Positions 1 to 10,649 of a stretch of 64,000 bases of DNA are shown here, one piece after another. Position numbers and translations under genes: made by a program. Each line of letters opens with the position of its first letter. Positions within the stretch are counted from its first letter, which is position 1. The stretch comes from Pyropia yezoensis (Eukaryota > Rhodophyta > Bangiophyceae > Bangiales > Bangiaceae): assembly GCA_009829735.1 (NCBI GenBank), contig CM020618.1, positions 34,510,894 through 34,574,893 on the forward strand, given 5' to 3'. The notes under the pieces are model-generated. The model searched no databases. It was given only the letters and a program-made list of their open reading frames with translations, and was not told where the DNA came from.

Positions 1-386
1 CGCTTCACGTATGGAAGCCGGGCGTCTTTCGGCTGATTGCCCAACGCCTCCCCGCGATGCTTTCCGCCGTATGTGGCAGGTACTCCGCGTTGCAAGGTTC
101 GGTCGAGAAGACGTTGCTGGTGGCCAACTTGCGCGGGTTTGAGCTGGGCCGCCTTTGTCGCGCGTCGCCGTCGGCACCGGGGTAAGTTCTTGTGCGCCTG
201 GTGCAGTGTTCGGCTTGTGTTGCATGCTTGTGTTGCATACGCAGCTGTTGAGGGACAGGGAGCGCCCATTCTTGCAGTCGCTGACTACTCGCAATTGCAC
301 AACCTCTCTGCTTGTTTGCTCTGGTACCACGCGATTGATTGCCTGGTCACAGCTGCTTTGTTCCGACCACAGTCGCGCAGCCCTCC

Positions 387-1577
387 ATGAAGGGCCGACA
401 TTGGCGGCAATTTTTTGTAGAGTGGCCACACATGCTGGCGGGCCTGATTGGGCCGGCATTCTGGCCCATCGGCGGCCACGCACCGCAGGGCTTTGACGGG
501 ATTCCGGACACTACAGCCGACGCATCTCATGATGAGCGCGAAGCCGCGACGGAGCGGCCTGACGGCGACGACGTGAACGATCTGGAGGTGTCGTCCGAGG
601 CTCGGAATGTCGTCACCCCCGCTTTTCGTCGAGCGTACGGCAGCATGAAGCTGGAGGACGCCGTGTTGGACATGTTTTGTATGGCAGCCAAGTTGAACGG
701 CGTTCTCTTCGGGGACAACATGAAGGACCCTACCACGACGAAAGCGACGGATGCGGAGGCGATTGCCACGCTGGCCCGTGAGCTGGGTACCGCCATCCAA
801 GTGTTGCTGGGTCCTTTGGACACGACTAAACTGCACCGGATCATGTTTCATCTCGCCCAGGAGCTTCAGAATCTGAGCAACCTCTGGGAGGGGGATACCA
901 GTGAGAACGAGTCGCTGCACAGCTCTTTGAAGCAGATGTTCAAGCGGACCAGCAAGCACTGGGCTACACTGCTCCTGCGGATGCTGAGGTCGGAGGAGAC
1001 CCAGGCGGAGGTGCTGCAGAGCTTGGATCGCGAAGACAGCCGCGCGGAGCGCGACGCCAGTGTGGGTGGAACGGGTCTGAGAGGGCCTGTGCCCGACGAG
1101 GAGGAAGAGGAGGCGCAGCGGCTGCGCATCTTCAGGCGCGGGATTCGAATTACGCTTGCCTCTGTCGCTGCCCACCCTGGTCTGTCGTCGTTGGCTGTTG
1201 CCCTGGGGGTCGACCCGTCCAAGTCGCTGATTGTCGCCAACACCATCATTGTGCGAGCCAAGTTTGAGTGGGGCGCCCGTGGCATCCCCCAGCACATCCG
1301 CGGAGCTGACAGCTTTTGTGGCAGCCCTTGCTACTCGTACATCCAGTGCCGCAACGAAGGGGGGGAGCTGTGCGGGGGGATGGTGCGCGTCGTGCTCCGT
1401 GCAGTTGGCGACGACTTGCGCACTTGCGTCGTGGTCCAGTGCATGCGGCTCGCCCGATCTCGCCGTCGATGTCTCCTGAGCAGGTATGGCTGCCAGCGTC
1501 TTCAGTGGGACTCTGCCCACCGTGACGACGAGTGGCCGCGGTTGGCAGTTCTGGACCCTGCCAATATTTGCCGACTG
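387..1577 (+). pseudogene. TNP2-like transposase-domain ORF, 5' part, split by a retrotransposon
   Basis: The first ATG of this frame is at 387; the frame is open further upstream, so exons may lie outside the window. The most telling segment is around 830-1020: a KLHR..HLAQEL stretch, then GDTSENESLHSSLK and FKRTSKH. That order resembles the C-terminal region of TNP2/CACTA-type transposase-domain proteins, in which a histidine-leucine helix is followed by a 'E-x-LH' motif and a K-R-TSK motif. A Glu-rich linker and a diverged C-terminal part follow. The frame runs in phase into the LTR at 1578 and would continue in phase at 11240. I see no catalytic motif in the part present. This is a transposon-derived gene or a domesticated relative, now broken by the insertion. 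Family assignment is by motif resemblance only. Confidence 0.5.
1573..1577. repeat. Target site duplication, left copy (GACTG)
   Basis: The five bases GACTG directly precede the first TG of the left LTR. The same five bases follow the right LTR at 11235-11239. A 5-bp duplication is usual for Ty3/gypsy integrases and fixes the outer ends of the element. Confidence 0.95.
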
Positions 1578-2148
1578 TGTAGCATCCCTGGCCCCGACTT
1601 GGCGCCAACCCGGGACTACAACCAGAGGGCACCAGGTGCCAGAACACGCCCGCCGTGTGGTGATGGTTGGCGGCCGTGGCCCGTGCCCGGCGCTGGGATG
1701 CGGTGGACTACGCTATCCACACGTGAGAGAGGGATTTCTGATGGGTTTTTGCATACTTGTGAGGGACTTGATTTGAGAGAATTGGAGTGTGAGATTAGTG
1801 AGTGGAAATAGAATTAGTAGTGATAGAGGCCCCCGACCTGACGAGGTTAGACTCGGGTCGGGGCCACTCGGGGTTATGGGGGGGCTACCTGGCCAACTTG
1901 CCGAGGCTCCCCCAGATGCACGTTAAGAGGGACAGCTAGGCGCCCTTGGCCCGCGCCCTCAGGAAAAAGACAACTGCGGGTTTGCTTTCCTCTTCCCCGT
2001 GTGCACTACCGTGCGTATCTGTTTGCTCTGCGAGCAGGCACGTGAGGCAACAGGCATACCATTCTCGTAGTTCCCCTTTCTGTGTTACCTGTCCCTTTCC
2101 CCCGAGGGATATTGACACGTGTCTGAGAGGATCGAGTTTTATACCACA
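1578..2148 (+). repeat. 5' LTR of element 1
   Basis: Direct repeat of 10664-11234, both 571 bp. It starts TGTAGCATCC and ends ATACCACA. A TTTTATA stretch at 2137-2143 lies only a few bases before the end, so I do not call it a promoter TATA with confidence. The LTR carries a short palindrome-like segment with CCGACCTGACGAGG and CTCGGGTCGG around 1833-1863. Confidence 0.95.
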
Positions 2149-2152
2149 TATT

Positions 2153-2170
2153 TGGTGGAGCAGCAGGGGA
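2153..2170 (+). other. Primer binding site-like motif of element 1
   Basis: TGGTGGAGCAGCAGGGGA starts four bases after the LTR. It begins with TGG, the complement of tRNA 3'-CCA. Element 2 has the same 18-mer with one change (TGGTGAAGCAGCAGGGGA) one base after its 5' LTR. The two elements are otherwise unlike in non-coding sequence, so this conservation supports a primer site. The complementary tRNA was not identified; it would need a 5' acceptor strand close to GAAGCAG. Confidence 0.65.
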
Positions 2171-2360
2171 TGATTGGAGTGCTTGAGAAGAGACATTTGG
2201 GAGCAGCGGTTGGGTTGTTCCTGTTCTGTCTTTTTCTGTGGTTTGGGAATTACTTGCACCCGTTCACGGGAATCCCATTCCTGGCTCTCCAACCCCTCTC
2301 TTGTGGTCTTGCGATCTTTGGACACGCAGGCAACTGGACTGTGGCTGTCAAGGGACCAAC

Positions 2361-4121
2361 ATGGCTACCTTCCCTGGCACGACGGTGCCCGAAGGAGTAG
2401 ACCCCGCGTCCTTTGACGCATCCCTGGTCACCGCGGGGGACGGTGCCCAACCCGGCGTCCTCCCTACGGGTGAAGCAGACCTGGGTGTGACATCCGGTAG
2501 CGGACTGGAGTCTACAGGCGGCCAAGCACCTCCTGCTCCCGTTCCTCCGGCTGTTCCTCCTGTGGGAGCCACCCCGGGGTCAACGGCGTTTGAGTCCGCT
2601 CGCAGCAGACGTCTCCCTCCTGTCGGTTCTACTCCTCAACCTCCAGGGATAGCCCCTGGTGTGTTTACTCCTGGACCCACGCATGGCAGCTGGGTGTATA
2701 CACCTCTTCCTGTGGGCACTAGCAGAGCCAGAGGCACCGCTGTGACTGGTTCTACGGGTCTCCCTGAGACCTCGACTCCTGGGACCGGCCAAGCTTTTCC
2801 TCCCCTTGCATCCTATGGGGCGGGGAGCTCTAAGACCAGAAACCGGAGTAGCCGGAGGCGTCGGCGTCGTCACCGTCGCTCTAGCACCAGCGAGACCAGT
2901 TCCTCCAGCTCTGAGGAGGTATATGACTGGGATGCATCTCCCGGTCCCGCCCGGCGCAGGCTAGTCGAGTTTGACTTCCCTGCCAACCAAGTGGGAGATG
3001 CCACCCTGGACAAGGTCACGTGTTGGGGTAACTACCGGCTGGAGAAATAAGACCAAGGTTACACCCGGAAGATGGCCAAGAAGATGGCATCCCTGAACCG
3101 GCGAATGCAGCCGAGCTTCGGTGGACATCCTAAGTTTTCCGGGAAGAGACCGGCGCTTATCTTTGCCTTCCTGCGCCGGTTTGTCAAGGCATGCAATGAC
3201 AACGATGTGTCCGAGGGCAAGGCTCTCTACCTCCTGGTTAACTTCATGACCGGAGAAGCCGAACAGCGGTTTGCACAGGTTCTCCCAGACTCTGCCGGAC
3301 ACATTGTCAGGCGTACCGTTGGGAGATATCCGGAGGCGGTCAACTGGCTTCTGTCCAACTACGCTGAAGCGGACTCCCTGCGTAAAGCAGTCGGCAGGCT
3401 GAACCGGGAAACCATGGAAAGAAAAGAGACTCCAGAGGCCTTCGCCCGTCATGTCCGGGAGATGAGCGAGGCTTGTGGCAACGTGTACCCTGAGGACAGG
3501 CTCGAGATGATTTTCTCGGAAGGGCTTCCTGAATATCTTCAAGTAGATGCGGAGAACTACAACCAGGAACATCAAGAACATACCTTCCAGCAGTTGATGG
3601 CCTACACCCAGGGCAAGTACTGGCAAGCCAAGGCCCTCCAAGCTCCCATGGTATCAACTCCCAAGCCGTTGTCGCGAGTTCGTCCCGGACCCGACAAATA
3701 TAAGGGAGGTGATAGCCCTGTACCGGTACTCGCAGTTGGCGAGGCCTCACCCGTGGGGTCAGGGGACAAGTGGGGCGGCTTCGTTTCTAAGGAGCAACCT
3801 TCCCTGGTCGCCCCCAAGCAGGTCAAGAACCAGCGGTTCCGGTCTTGCTGGCTGTGCCAGAAGGAGGACCACATGTCCTACCAGTGCCCGACCATTCCCA
3901 AGGATCTCCAGGAGAAACTCAAGCGTCAAGGACTGGTGTTTGCAAAGGCGATCAACTGGGCCGACCGGCGAGCACCCTCCAAGATGGACAAGGCACAGGT
4001 ACACGCAGTCCGAGTGGCAACCTTACAGAGCATTACGGAGGCTCTGGCAAGGAAAGCTCCTACGGACTTTGATGTGGAGACCGAAACCTCTAAGGACTCC
4101 TCGGACCCGGGAAACGAGTAG
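2361..4121 (+). pseudogene. gag: Element 1 gag, with one internal in-frame stop
   Basis: Structural polyprotein of the Ty3/gypsy particle. The frame starts at ATG 2361 with a Pro/Ser/Thr-rich N-terminal region and an Arg/Ser block (SSRRRRRRHRRSS), is cut by TAA at 3048-3050, and continues in the same frame to TAG at 4119-4121. The second part (first ATG 3072) holds the retrotransposon Gag/capsid region (LNRETMERKETPEAFARHVREM) and a CCHC zinc knuckle of the form CX2CX4HX4C (CWLCQKEDHMSYQC). The stop could be a plain nonsense mutation, or the two halves could be separate proteins, with capsid starting at 3072. The gag end overlaps the pol frame and carries a slippery heptamer. Confidence 0.85.
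4109..4115 (+). promoter_or_regulatory. Putative -1 ribosomal frameshift site, GGGAAAC
   Basis: The heptamer G GGA AAC is phased exactly as X XXY YYZ in the gag frame (codons GGA 4110-4112 and AAC 4113-4115). One GAG codon and the TAG stop follow. A one-base backward slip enters the pol frame, which has no stop from 4094 to 6613. GGGAAAC is a known -1 shift heptamer in some retroviruses. I did not identify a downstream pseudoknot. Confidence 0.7.
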
Positions 4122-6616
4122 GGCAGGCGCTCTCCCCAAGTGTCTTCCCGAACCTCCAACGGCAGGGTACTTCTACCCGTTCTTTCCTTGCGTGCCGGGA
4201 GAAAAGACGGCAGTTACCTGCTCAACTGGTAGCCGCCTGGACACCCTGTTTGTTCAAGGGGACCTTGCTCGTCCTGCGTAAGGAAAACCTCAAGATTAAT
4301 GCTCGTATGCGTGTGGGGGATAGCCTCCCCCAAGCTGTTACGCCGGTGGTTGACACGGGAGCCGGACCAAGCGTCATCACCGAGAACCTGTTACCTCCGG
4401 GCTGGCGTCGACATGCCAGGAGAGCGCCTACCAAAACCCACATTGTCGACGCATCAGGTCAAACCCTACGACCGCTGGGCCGCCTTCCCGTCGCCATCTA
4501 TGTCAACAATGAACCAATGCTTTTTCCCTTTCTAGTAGTCAAGACCCTATCAGTCCCCCTTATCCTAGGCTGGGACTTCCAGAAGCAGCATGTCAAGAGC
4601 ATTCTACCCGGAGAAGCGAAGGTGCAGTTCAACCATGGGTTTGTGTCACCGGTATTGGAGCATCTGGACGCCAAGGTTCGCGTAGCCAAGAACAAGGGGG
4701 AACGCATCCCACCCTCTACCTTGACTCTCTTCAAACCGGTGCTCCTACTTCCTCGCTCGGAGACCAAGGTTCAAGTAACGACCCCGATTGCAGGTCAATG
4801 CCTGATCTATGGACGTAAGGAATTTCTGGCGAAACACCGGTTATACTTGGCCCACGGACATCACAAGAAGGTGGAAAGGCACACCCCGTTCTCGGTGCTG
4901 ATCGTCAACGTGAGCCGGAAGCCAATAACCCTCGCCAAAGGCACCCGAGTTGGTACAGCAGAGCCTTACCGGGGGTCCGCCCGTGCTATGAGCAAGGAAG
5001 ACCTCTTGAACCTGCAACAAGAGCTGGCATCCAACTTGACGGCCTTAGACGTACCTCCGAAGCAAGAGCAGGCTGGCAGCGCTACTCCGAAGCCCGAACA
5101 AGCACCACCCGGGTTGCCGAAGGTCAAACAAGAAAGTGTCCCTCCCGACTTGAAGGAGGCACTGGAGAAGCTTCTCCAGGAATATCGGCACCTGTGGTCG
5201 GGAGAGCTTGGCAAGATGGACTCCACTCTACACCGGATTCAACTCAAGCCGGAAGCTAAGCCAGTACACCTGCAACCATACCGGGCTGGACCTCATCGCC
5301 GGGATGAGATTGAGAAGCAGGTTAATAAGACGCTCAAGATGGATGTTATCGAACCGTCTGATGGCGAGTGGGCCTTTCCGGTGGTAGTCGTCCCGAAACC
5401 TGGCGGTCACTTCCGTTTCTGCGTTGACTACAGGCGCCTGAACGAGATGACCGTTAAGGATGTATACCCGATGCCCCGGATGGACGATTGCCTCGACGTT
5501 CTTGGTGATGCCACCCTCTTCTCGACGCTGGATTGTAATGCAGGTTACTGGCAGATCCCTCTGGCTGACGAGGACAAGGACAGGACCACCTTCACGTGCC
5601 ACCTGGGACTATTCCGGTGCAAGCGTCTTCCTTTTGGTCTCACCAATGCTCCGACGACCTTCCAGAGAGCCATCGACATCATCCTGTCGGGGCTAAGGTG
5701 GAGAACCTGTTTGGTCTACCTGGACGACATTATAGTTTTCTCCAAGACCCCAGCGGAACACCTGGAGCACCTTCGAGAGGTCCTGGCTCTCCTGTCCAAG
5801 GCTGGAGTTACCCTCAAGGCCAAGAAGTGCCACTTTTTTGAGACTGAAGTGGAGTACCTGGGGCACGTGCTGAGTCCGGGGGAGCTCCGAGTCAATGAGA
5901 AGAACATCAAGGCCCTCCGGCATGCACGGCAACCTAAAACCCAGACGGAACTCAAGAGCTTCCTGGGTATGTGCAACGTCTACCGCCGGTTCGTACGGGA
6001 CTATGCTCTGATTGCCCGGCCATTGACCAAGCTCACCAGCAAGAAGCTTCCCGCACAACTCCCGGTGCTCGACAAAAAGCAGACCGCGGCCTTCGAAGAG
6101 CTCAAGAAGCGCCTGACCACCACTCCAGTACTGGCGTTACCCAAGCGGGAGGGCCAGTTTGTTCTGGAGACTGATGCCTGTGGCGTCCAGGTGGGGTGCT
6201 CACTGCTCCAGCAGCAACCTGATGGGCACTTCCTCCCGATAGGCTACTACAGTCGCGCCCTGACTACAGCCGAGAAGAATTATTCCACGACGGAGCGCGA
6301 GTGCTTGGCGGTTGTGTGGGCTTGCTTCCTGTTACGTCCATATCTTGAAGGACAAGAGTTCCTCATCCGGACGGACCACGCCAGCCTAAGGTGGTTGCTA
6401 TGTATGGACAGCAGCCAAGGAAGGGTCGCCCGGTGGCGCTTACGCCTTTCGGAGTTCAAGTACAAGGTGTGCACCAGAGCAGGGAGGGAGCACCACTGCG
6501 CCGACACCATGTCCCGGCTGGAGACTCCTGCAGCCGACACCGGTCCTATTCCGGAGGAAATACCTTGCTTCATCCTCCCGAATGTTGGACGTGGCTGGCA
6601 TGCTCCCCTGTATTAG
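4115..6616 (+). CDS. pol: Element 1 pol, part 1: protease, reverse transcriptase, RNase H
   Basis: The frame is open from 4094. It has no convincing ATG of its own, only weak TTG-type starts near 4250, which fits expression as a Gag-Pol fusion. Order of domains: aspartic protease with DTGAGPS (about 4350); reverse transcriptase with FRFCVDYRRLN, the TLDCNAGYWQIP block, LPFGLTNAPTTFQ and the catalytic YLDD (about 5717); RNase H with TDACG, the ERECLAVVW helix, RTDH and ADTMSRL. All catalytic aspartates expected for these domains are visible. It ends at TAG 6614-6616, after which the integrase continues in the same frame, so this stop is probably a late mutation. Confidence 0.9.
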   Translation, partial: RVGQALSPSVFPNLQRQGTSTRSFLACREKRRQLPAQLVAAWTPCLFKGTLLVLRKENLKINARMRVGDSLPQAVTPVVDTGAGPSVITENLLPPGWRRHARRAPTKTHIVDASGQTLRPLGRLPVAIYVNNEPMLFPFLVVKTLSVPLILGWDFQKQHVKSILPGEAKVQFNHGFVSPVLEHLDAKVRVAKNKGERIPPSTLTLFKPVLLLPRSETKVQVTTPIAGQCLIYGRKEFLAKHRLYLAHGHHKKVERHTPFSVLIVNVSRKPITLAKGTRVGTAEPYRGSARAMSKEDLLNLQQELASNLTALDVPPKQEQAGSATPKPEQAPPGLPKVKQESVPPDLKEALEKLLQEYRHLWSGELGKMDSTLHRIQLKPEAKPVHLQPYRAGPHRRDEIEKQVNKTLKMDVIEPSDGEWAFPVVVVPKPGGHFRFCVDYRRLNEMTVKDVYPMPRMDDCLDVLGDATLFSTLDCNAGYWQIPLADEDKDRTTFTCHLGLFRCKRLPFGLTNAPTTFQRAIDIILSGLRWRTCLVYLDDIIVFSKTPAEHLEHLREVLALLSKAGVTLKAKKCHFFETEVEYLGHVLSPGELRVNEKNIKALRHARQPKTQTELKSFLGMCNVYRRFVRDYALIARPLTKLTSKKLPAQLPVLDKKQTAAFEELKKRLTTTPVLALPKREGQFVLETDACGVQVGCSLLQQQPDGHFLPIGYYSRALTTAEKNYSTTERECLAVVWACFLLRPYLEGQEFLIRTDHASLRWLLCMDSSQGRVARWRLRLSEFKYKVCTRAGREHHCADTMSRLETPAADTGPIPEEIPCFILPNVGRGWHAPLY

Positions 6617-8210
6617 ACACCTGAAGCTCATCAACCGGTGACCATTCACCGGATGCCGGGGGCACAACTGACGGATCCTCAATGCTTGGAGCTTGGCCAC
6701 GAAATGGACCTGAACCGGAACAGTCGTTTCTCCGAGTCTACAGATGGACTCCTGGTACGGGTGTCACCCTTCGATGGGGCAACTCAAGTCTATGTACCCC
6801 AAAGTCTGCGAGCTGACATCCTACGCCTGGAGCACTCGTCTCCTCAGGCCGGACATCCTGGCATCAATCGGATGTATGCTTCAATGCGACGACATTACTA
6901 CTGGGAAACCATGGCTAGCGACGTCCATAAGCACCTGGAGGCTTGTGTCTCTTGTGCAAGGAACCGGTTGTCCCAGAGGAAGAAGACTTCTAAGCTACGC
7001 CTATTCCCGGCGGCGAAGCCCTTTGCAAGCTTAAGCATGGACATCCTGGGGCCCCTACCTGAAACATCCAGCGGCAACATATACCTGCTCATCATTTGTG
7101 ACCGGTTCTCCAAGTTCACTCGAGCAATCCCGCTGAGGACCAGTACGGCTCTGGATGTCACGTCAGCCTTTCTGCGAACACTGGATAGCTGCATACGGCC
7201 CTCCAGACTCCGTCTTAACAGACAATGGCCCCCAGCTTGCATCCCTGTTCTTCCAAGGAGTCTGTGACCTGATGGGCATCAAGAACTTGTTCACCACGAC
7301 GTACCACCCGCAAACGAGCGGCCAGGTGGAACGATTCAACCGGACCCTAGTGGATATGCTACGGCACTACGTGGAGGAGCACCAAGAAGACTGGGATGAG
7401 CTCCTGGCTGTCCTCACTCTAGCCTACAACTCCCGAGTTCACCGGACAACGGGGGTCGCTCCACTCGACTTTGTCACCCCAAGGCGGCTGACCAACTTCT
7501 CCCTGGAAAGAATACCAGACGGACTCCAGCCTGCATTGAAGTCAGGTCCCAAGGCCGAGGATGAGTTCCTGGAACAACTGAAGCTCCTGCTCCCTAGAGT
7601 CAAGGAGTCAATCTCAAAGACCCAGGAGCGATACAAGCGGGACTATGACGAGGGGAGTCCGGGAAAAGAACAAGGAACTGGGTGGTGGCGACTGGGTTTT
7701 TGTGGACAACCATAGCAAGACCCGGGGGAAGCTGGACTCTAAGACGGATGGACCTTATGAGATTCTGAATACGGATGGCTGGACCTTTTTCTAGACGTGG
7801 ATGGCTCCCCGTACCGGGTGAGCAGCGACCATGTCACCCGAGCTCCACCGCCAAGCAAACGGGACTTGACCGTGCGCAAGCGGACCGCAGTACCCTGGCT
7901 ATCCCAAGAAGCAGGCCGGGAATATGTCTACGTCAAGTTTGTCGACCATGCCTGGAGAGACGGGCGCTTGTACCTGCGAGTACGCTGGTTCGGTTTTAAC
8001 CCGGCAGATGATACCTGGGAACCCTCAAACCGGTTACCCATCGCGGACGTCTGCGCCTACACGCGACGGAACGGGATTGAGGGCACTCCGGTGGCCAGAG
8101 CCGGCAAGATTCTGGAATCAGACTCGGAGGAGGACCAGGAGGACGGGACCGATCAAGACCCTCAGGACGAGCCGAGCTCACCCGCAACGGATGCGGAACA
8201 AGAGGATTGA
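6617..8210 (+). pseudogene. pol: Element 1 pol, part 2: integrase and chromodomain, frameshifted
   Basis: Continues in the pol frame after the stop at 6614-6616. The HHCC zinc-binding part (HSSPQAGHPG...CVSCARNR), the first catalytic Asp (SMDILGPLP), the second Asp (LTDNGPQL) and the Glu (GQVERFNRTL) are recognisable. The frame shifts near 7175, again near 7655 and again near 7790. The last part (frame of 7797-8210) ends in a chromodomain-like segment (LYLRVRWFGFNPADDTWEP), the hallmark of chromoviruses that target chromatin. A Glu/Asp-rich tail follows. With three shifts it cannot yield an intact integrase without repair or recoding. Confidence 0.88.
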
Positions 8211-8355
8211 GAAGAAGGGAACGGGTATATCAAGGAAAACACGCAAGGCAAGCATGGAACAATCAAGGAAAACAAGCACCCGCTCGAGCAACCCTTCTCT
8301 CCGCCTCTTCCCTCCTCACTTCTCCCAAGACTCTCACCCTCCTTGCCTCCAAGTA
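8211..8355. other. Convergent gap between pol and the antisense ORF in element 1
   Basis: The 145-bp gap lies between the end of pol (plus) and the end of the antisense ORF (minus). It holds a short direct repeat (ATCAAGGAAAACA, twice) but nothing like the hairpin ladder of element 2. Confidence 0.5.
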
Positions 8356-10473
8356 CTAATCCCGGCGCGGACGCTGTGCCGCGGGAGCGTCCTCCAGCGC
8401 TGCCTCCGCGGCACGACGGGAACCGGAGGAAGGCGGGATGACGTAGTGCGGTGGGCGCGGTGCATCCAGGTATGACGCCATCGGAGTAGTACCGGTAGTT
8501 GCCGGGCGCTCCCGCTCATCCAGATATGCCTGGCGGCGCCCCTGGAAGCCAGTGAAGGTCTCTGACCACTGCTGGGCCAAGCCATGCCGCGTCAAAGTCG
8601 CCAGAAGTTCGCCAACTACCGGGCTGTCCGACATCTGGCCGCTGTCCGCGCAAGCAAACACCCGGTCAACCACGTTGTTCAAAACGCTGGCGTAAGTACC
8701 CAGCACCAGGGAAGACCCGACGCCTTCAACCTGCACCGGAAGACGACCCAGCTGGTCTTCAATCATACCGACGTCGTACTGGTCGCATGTCGGGCCACCT
8801 TGGTTCAGGTACCAGTCAGGCACCCGGAAGCGGGTAAGGCGCAGAGTCGGCGCCGGGATCTCGAACCGCCCCGAGGATGCCACTACCGGACGGTCCACAA
8901 CAGACCCAGAAGCCGGAGTCCCCAACTCCAGCGGAGGCACAGGGCCGCCGACGTTTTGAGAAGGCGCCCGAGGCAGAACGGCCGGAGTAGTCGGCGACCG
9001 CACGGCCACCCCCAGACTCGCGGCGGACAAGTGCGGTGCCGAAGGAGCTTGAAGCACCGGCACAGGCGGAGCGGAGCGCAAGCGCGCCGGCGACGGTCCA
9101 GGCGAAGCCACCGGCATGACAGGTGCAACAGGAGCAAGTGGAGCCGCCGCAGACGCCCGACCGACCGCCGCGGCCCACCCCGACTCTTGCACCGGCGGCC
9201 CAGTTGGCAGAAGATCGAAGGCGACCGGAGCAGGAAAGCTGCCTAGCTGCGGCCACCCCGGAAGCGGTGTCGCTAGCTGCACCTTGGCCGGAGAAGACTG
9301 GTAGACCACCTGCACCCAACCCGAGCCATCCCGACGCGGGCTGTTCTGGTCGGCAATCGCGTTCAAGAAGCTCCGGTCATGCACCGGCAGCCGACGCCGG
9401 AAGTCAATCATCGGCTGGAAAAGCTCCTTGTACTCCTCGTCCTGGCTGCACAGGAAGTCGACGGTCAACTTGTCGACAATCCAGACCATCAGGAGGTCGG
9501 GGAGAAGCCAAAGCCGGTTGGACACCAAGACTTCGTGGAGCCAGTGGTTGGCCGCCAAGACCGTCATCTCGGAGGTGTACATCATGTATGGGACCGAGTG
9601 GAAGAAGCCCTTGATCGACGCCTGGGTCAAGGCGTCCAAGAAGTACCAGGTGAAGGGGATGCTGGATGGAGCAAACCCGACGGGGATCTCGATTTCCTGC
9701 TGCTGCGGGATGACCTTGGGGTAGTACGCCGCCCGGTTAGCCTTGTCCAGCTTCCAGAACTCCTGATGGTTGCAGCTCACGAGGAAGTCACGCTGACGTC
9801 CGCGTCGCTCTCCTTGCTCCCGTGCCGGCGACAACTTGGAGTATTTCCGGGTCAGGAAAGGCGGCTCCAGAGCGACCATGCTCGGACGGGGATCGCAGTT
9901 CAGGCTCCCCGACCCCTTGAGCGCCTCGTCCCAAACCTTAAGTGCCCGGTGGACGTACCCTTCCTCCTCTGGCCACCGGAGAACGGACGCGGACACGCGA
10001 CGCTCGGTCAAGGGTAGATCCAGCACCAGCGCGAAGGGGAGATCCTCCAGACGAGCAACCCAAGAGGAACCCGAGAAGCTCTGGGAGCGGTCTTGTGCCA
10101 GGCGCATCTGGTCCGCCGTATGAAGACGAGTCTTGTCCATCTCGGTCAAGACCCCGCGCTGGAGTTCCTTGCGCCAGATGTTCAAGCAGTCCTGTTGGCA
10201 CTGGGCCGCGTTGGCGTTGCCAACCGCCGTGGAGTAGCGCCGGCCCGCCAGAGGATCCTGCCCAAGAAGCATCTCCGGGAGACCCACCGGGGGGGTCTCG
10301 ACCGGGTGCATCGCAGAAGCCAGGGGAGCCCGCTCCGTCCCCGCCGTGGCGACCGGCACCGGCACCGACACACGAGGAACCGGAGGCAGGAGAGGGGCGC
10401 GACTACCAGAGTTCTCTTCCGCAACACTCGCCGCCGGAACCACGGGCCCAGCTTGGATCTCGGAACTGGACAT
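8356..10473 (-). CDS. Antisense ORF of element 1 (unknown function, about 706 aa)
   Basis: A continuous frame on the strand opposite gag-pol, ending 145 bp from the pol end. I chose ATG 10473 (MSSSEIQAGP); the frame stays open up to 10671, into the LTR. It has a Pro/Ala-rich N-terminus, a globular middle with many aromatic residues (WYFLDALTQASIKGFF, LWLLPDLLMVWIVDKL), a Pro/Ala-rich linker, then a C-terminal helical block with WSETF. I do not recognise a known domain, and no TM helix is convincing enough to call it an envelope. Element 2 has an ORF of similar size in the same place and orientation. Its C-terminal block shows a weak but similar pattern (WY, then VL..V, then a Trp-Ser pair). 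That the frame is open while integrase is broken suggests selection or recent decay of pol. Confidence 0.7.
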   Translation of the reverse strand: MSSSEIQAGPVVPAASVAEENSGSRAPLLPPVPRVSVPVPVATAGTERAPLASAMHPVETPPVGLPEMLLGQDPLAGRRYSTAVGNANAAQCQQDCLNIWRKELQRGVLTEMDKTRLHTADQMRLAQDRSQSFSGSSWVARLEDLPFALVLDLPLTERRVSASVLRWPEEEGYVHRALKVWDEALKGSGSLNCDPRPSMVALEPPFLTRKYSKLSPAREQGERRGRQRDFLVSCNHQEFWKLDKANRAAYYPKVIPQQQEIEIPVGFAPSSIPFTWYFLDALTQASIKGFFHSVPYMMYTSEMTVLAANHWLHEVLVSNRLWLLPDLLMVWIVDKLTVDFLCSQDEEYKELFQPMIDFRRRLPVHDRSFLNAIADQNSPRRDGSGWVQVVYQSSPAKVQLATPLPGWPQLGSFPAPVAFDLLPTGPPVQESGWAAAVGRASAAAPLAPVAPVMPVASPGPSPARLRSAPPVPVLQAPSAPHLSAASLGVAVRSPTTPAVLPRAPSQNVGGPVPPLELGTPASGSVVDRPVVASSGRFEIPAPTLRLTRFRVPDWYLNQGGPTCDQYDVGMIEDQLGRLPVQVEGVGSSLVLGTYASVLNNVVDRVFACADSGQMSDSPVVGELLATLTRHGLAQQWSETFTGFQGRRQAYLDERERPATTGTTPMASYLDAPRPPHYVIPPSSGSRRAAEAALEDAPAAQRPRRD

Positions 10474-10649
10474 GACGTCCAGAATCCGGGGGGGGGGACG
10501 AGACGGCCAAGGTGAAGGAGATGGGGGGGGGGAACAGAATCGGAGCAGGTGATCGTGACCGGGGTGAAGAGGCTCGACCTCGGCACCGGTGTGGACGTGC
10601 TCGAGGCTGTGCACGGTGGCACCTGGTTCGGCCCGAGGACGTGCCGGAC

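Noticed and set aside
2137..2143. TTTTATA as TATA box of element 1
   Set aside because: Only a few bases from the LTR end, leaving no room for a start site and R-U5 inside the LTR.
8356..10473. Antisense ORF of element 1 as an envelope gene
   Set aside because: Opposite orientation to gag-pol, no signal peptide, no clear membrane anchor or glycosylation pattern.
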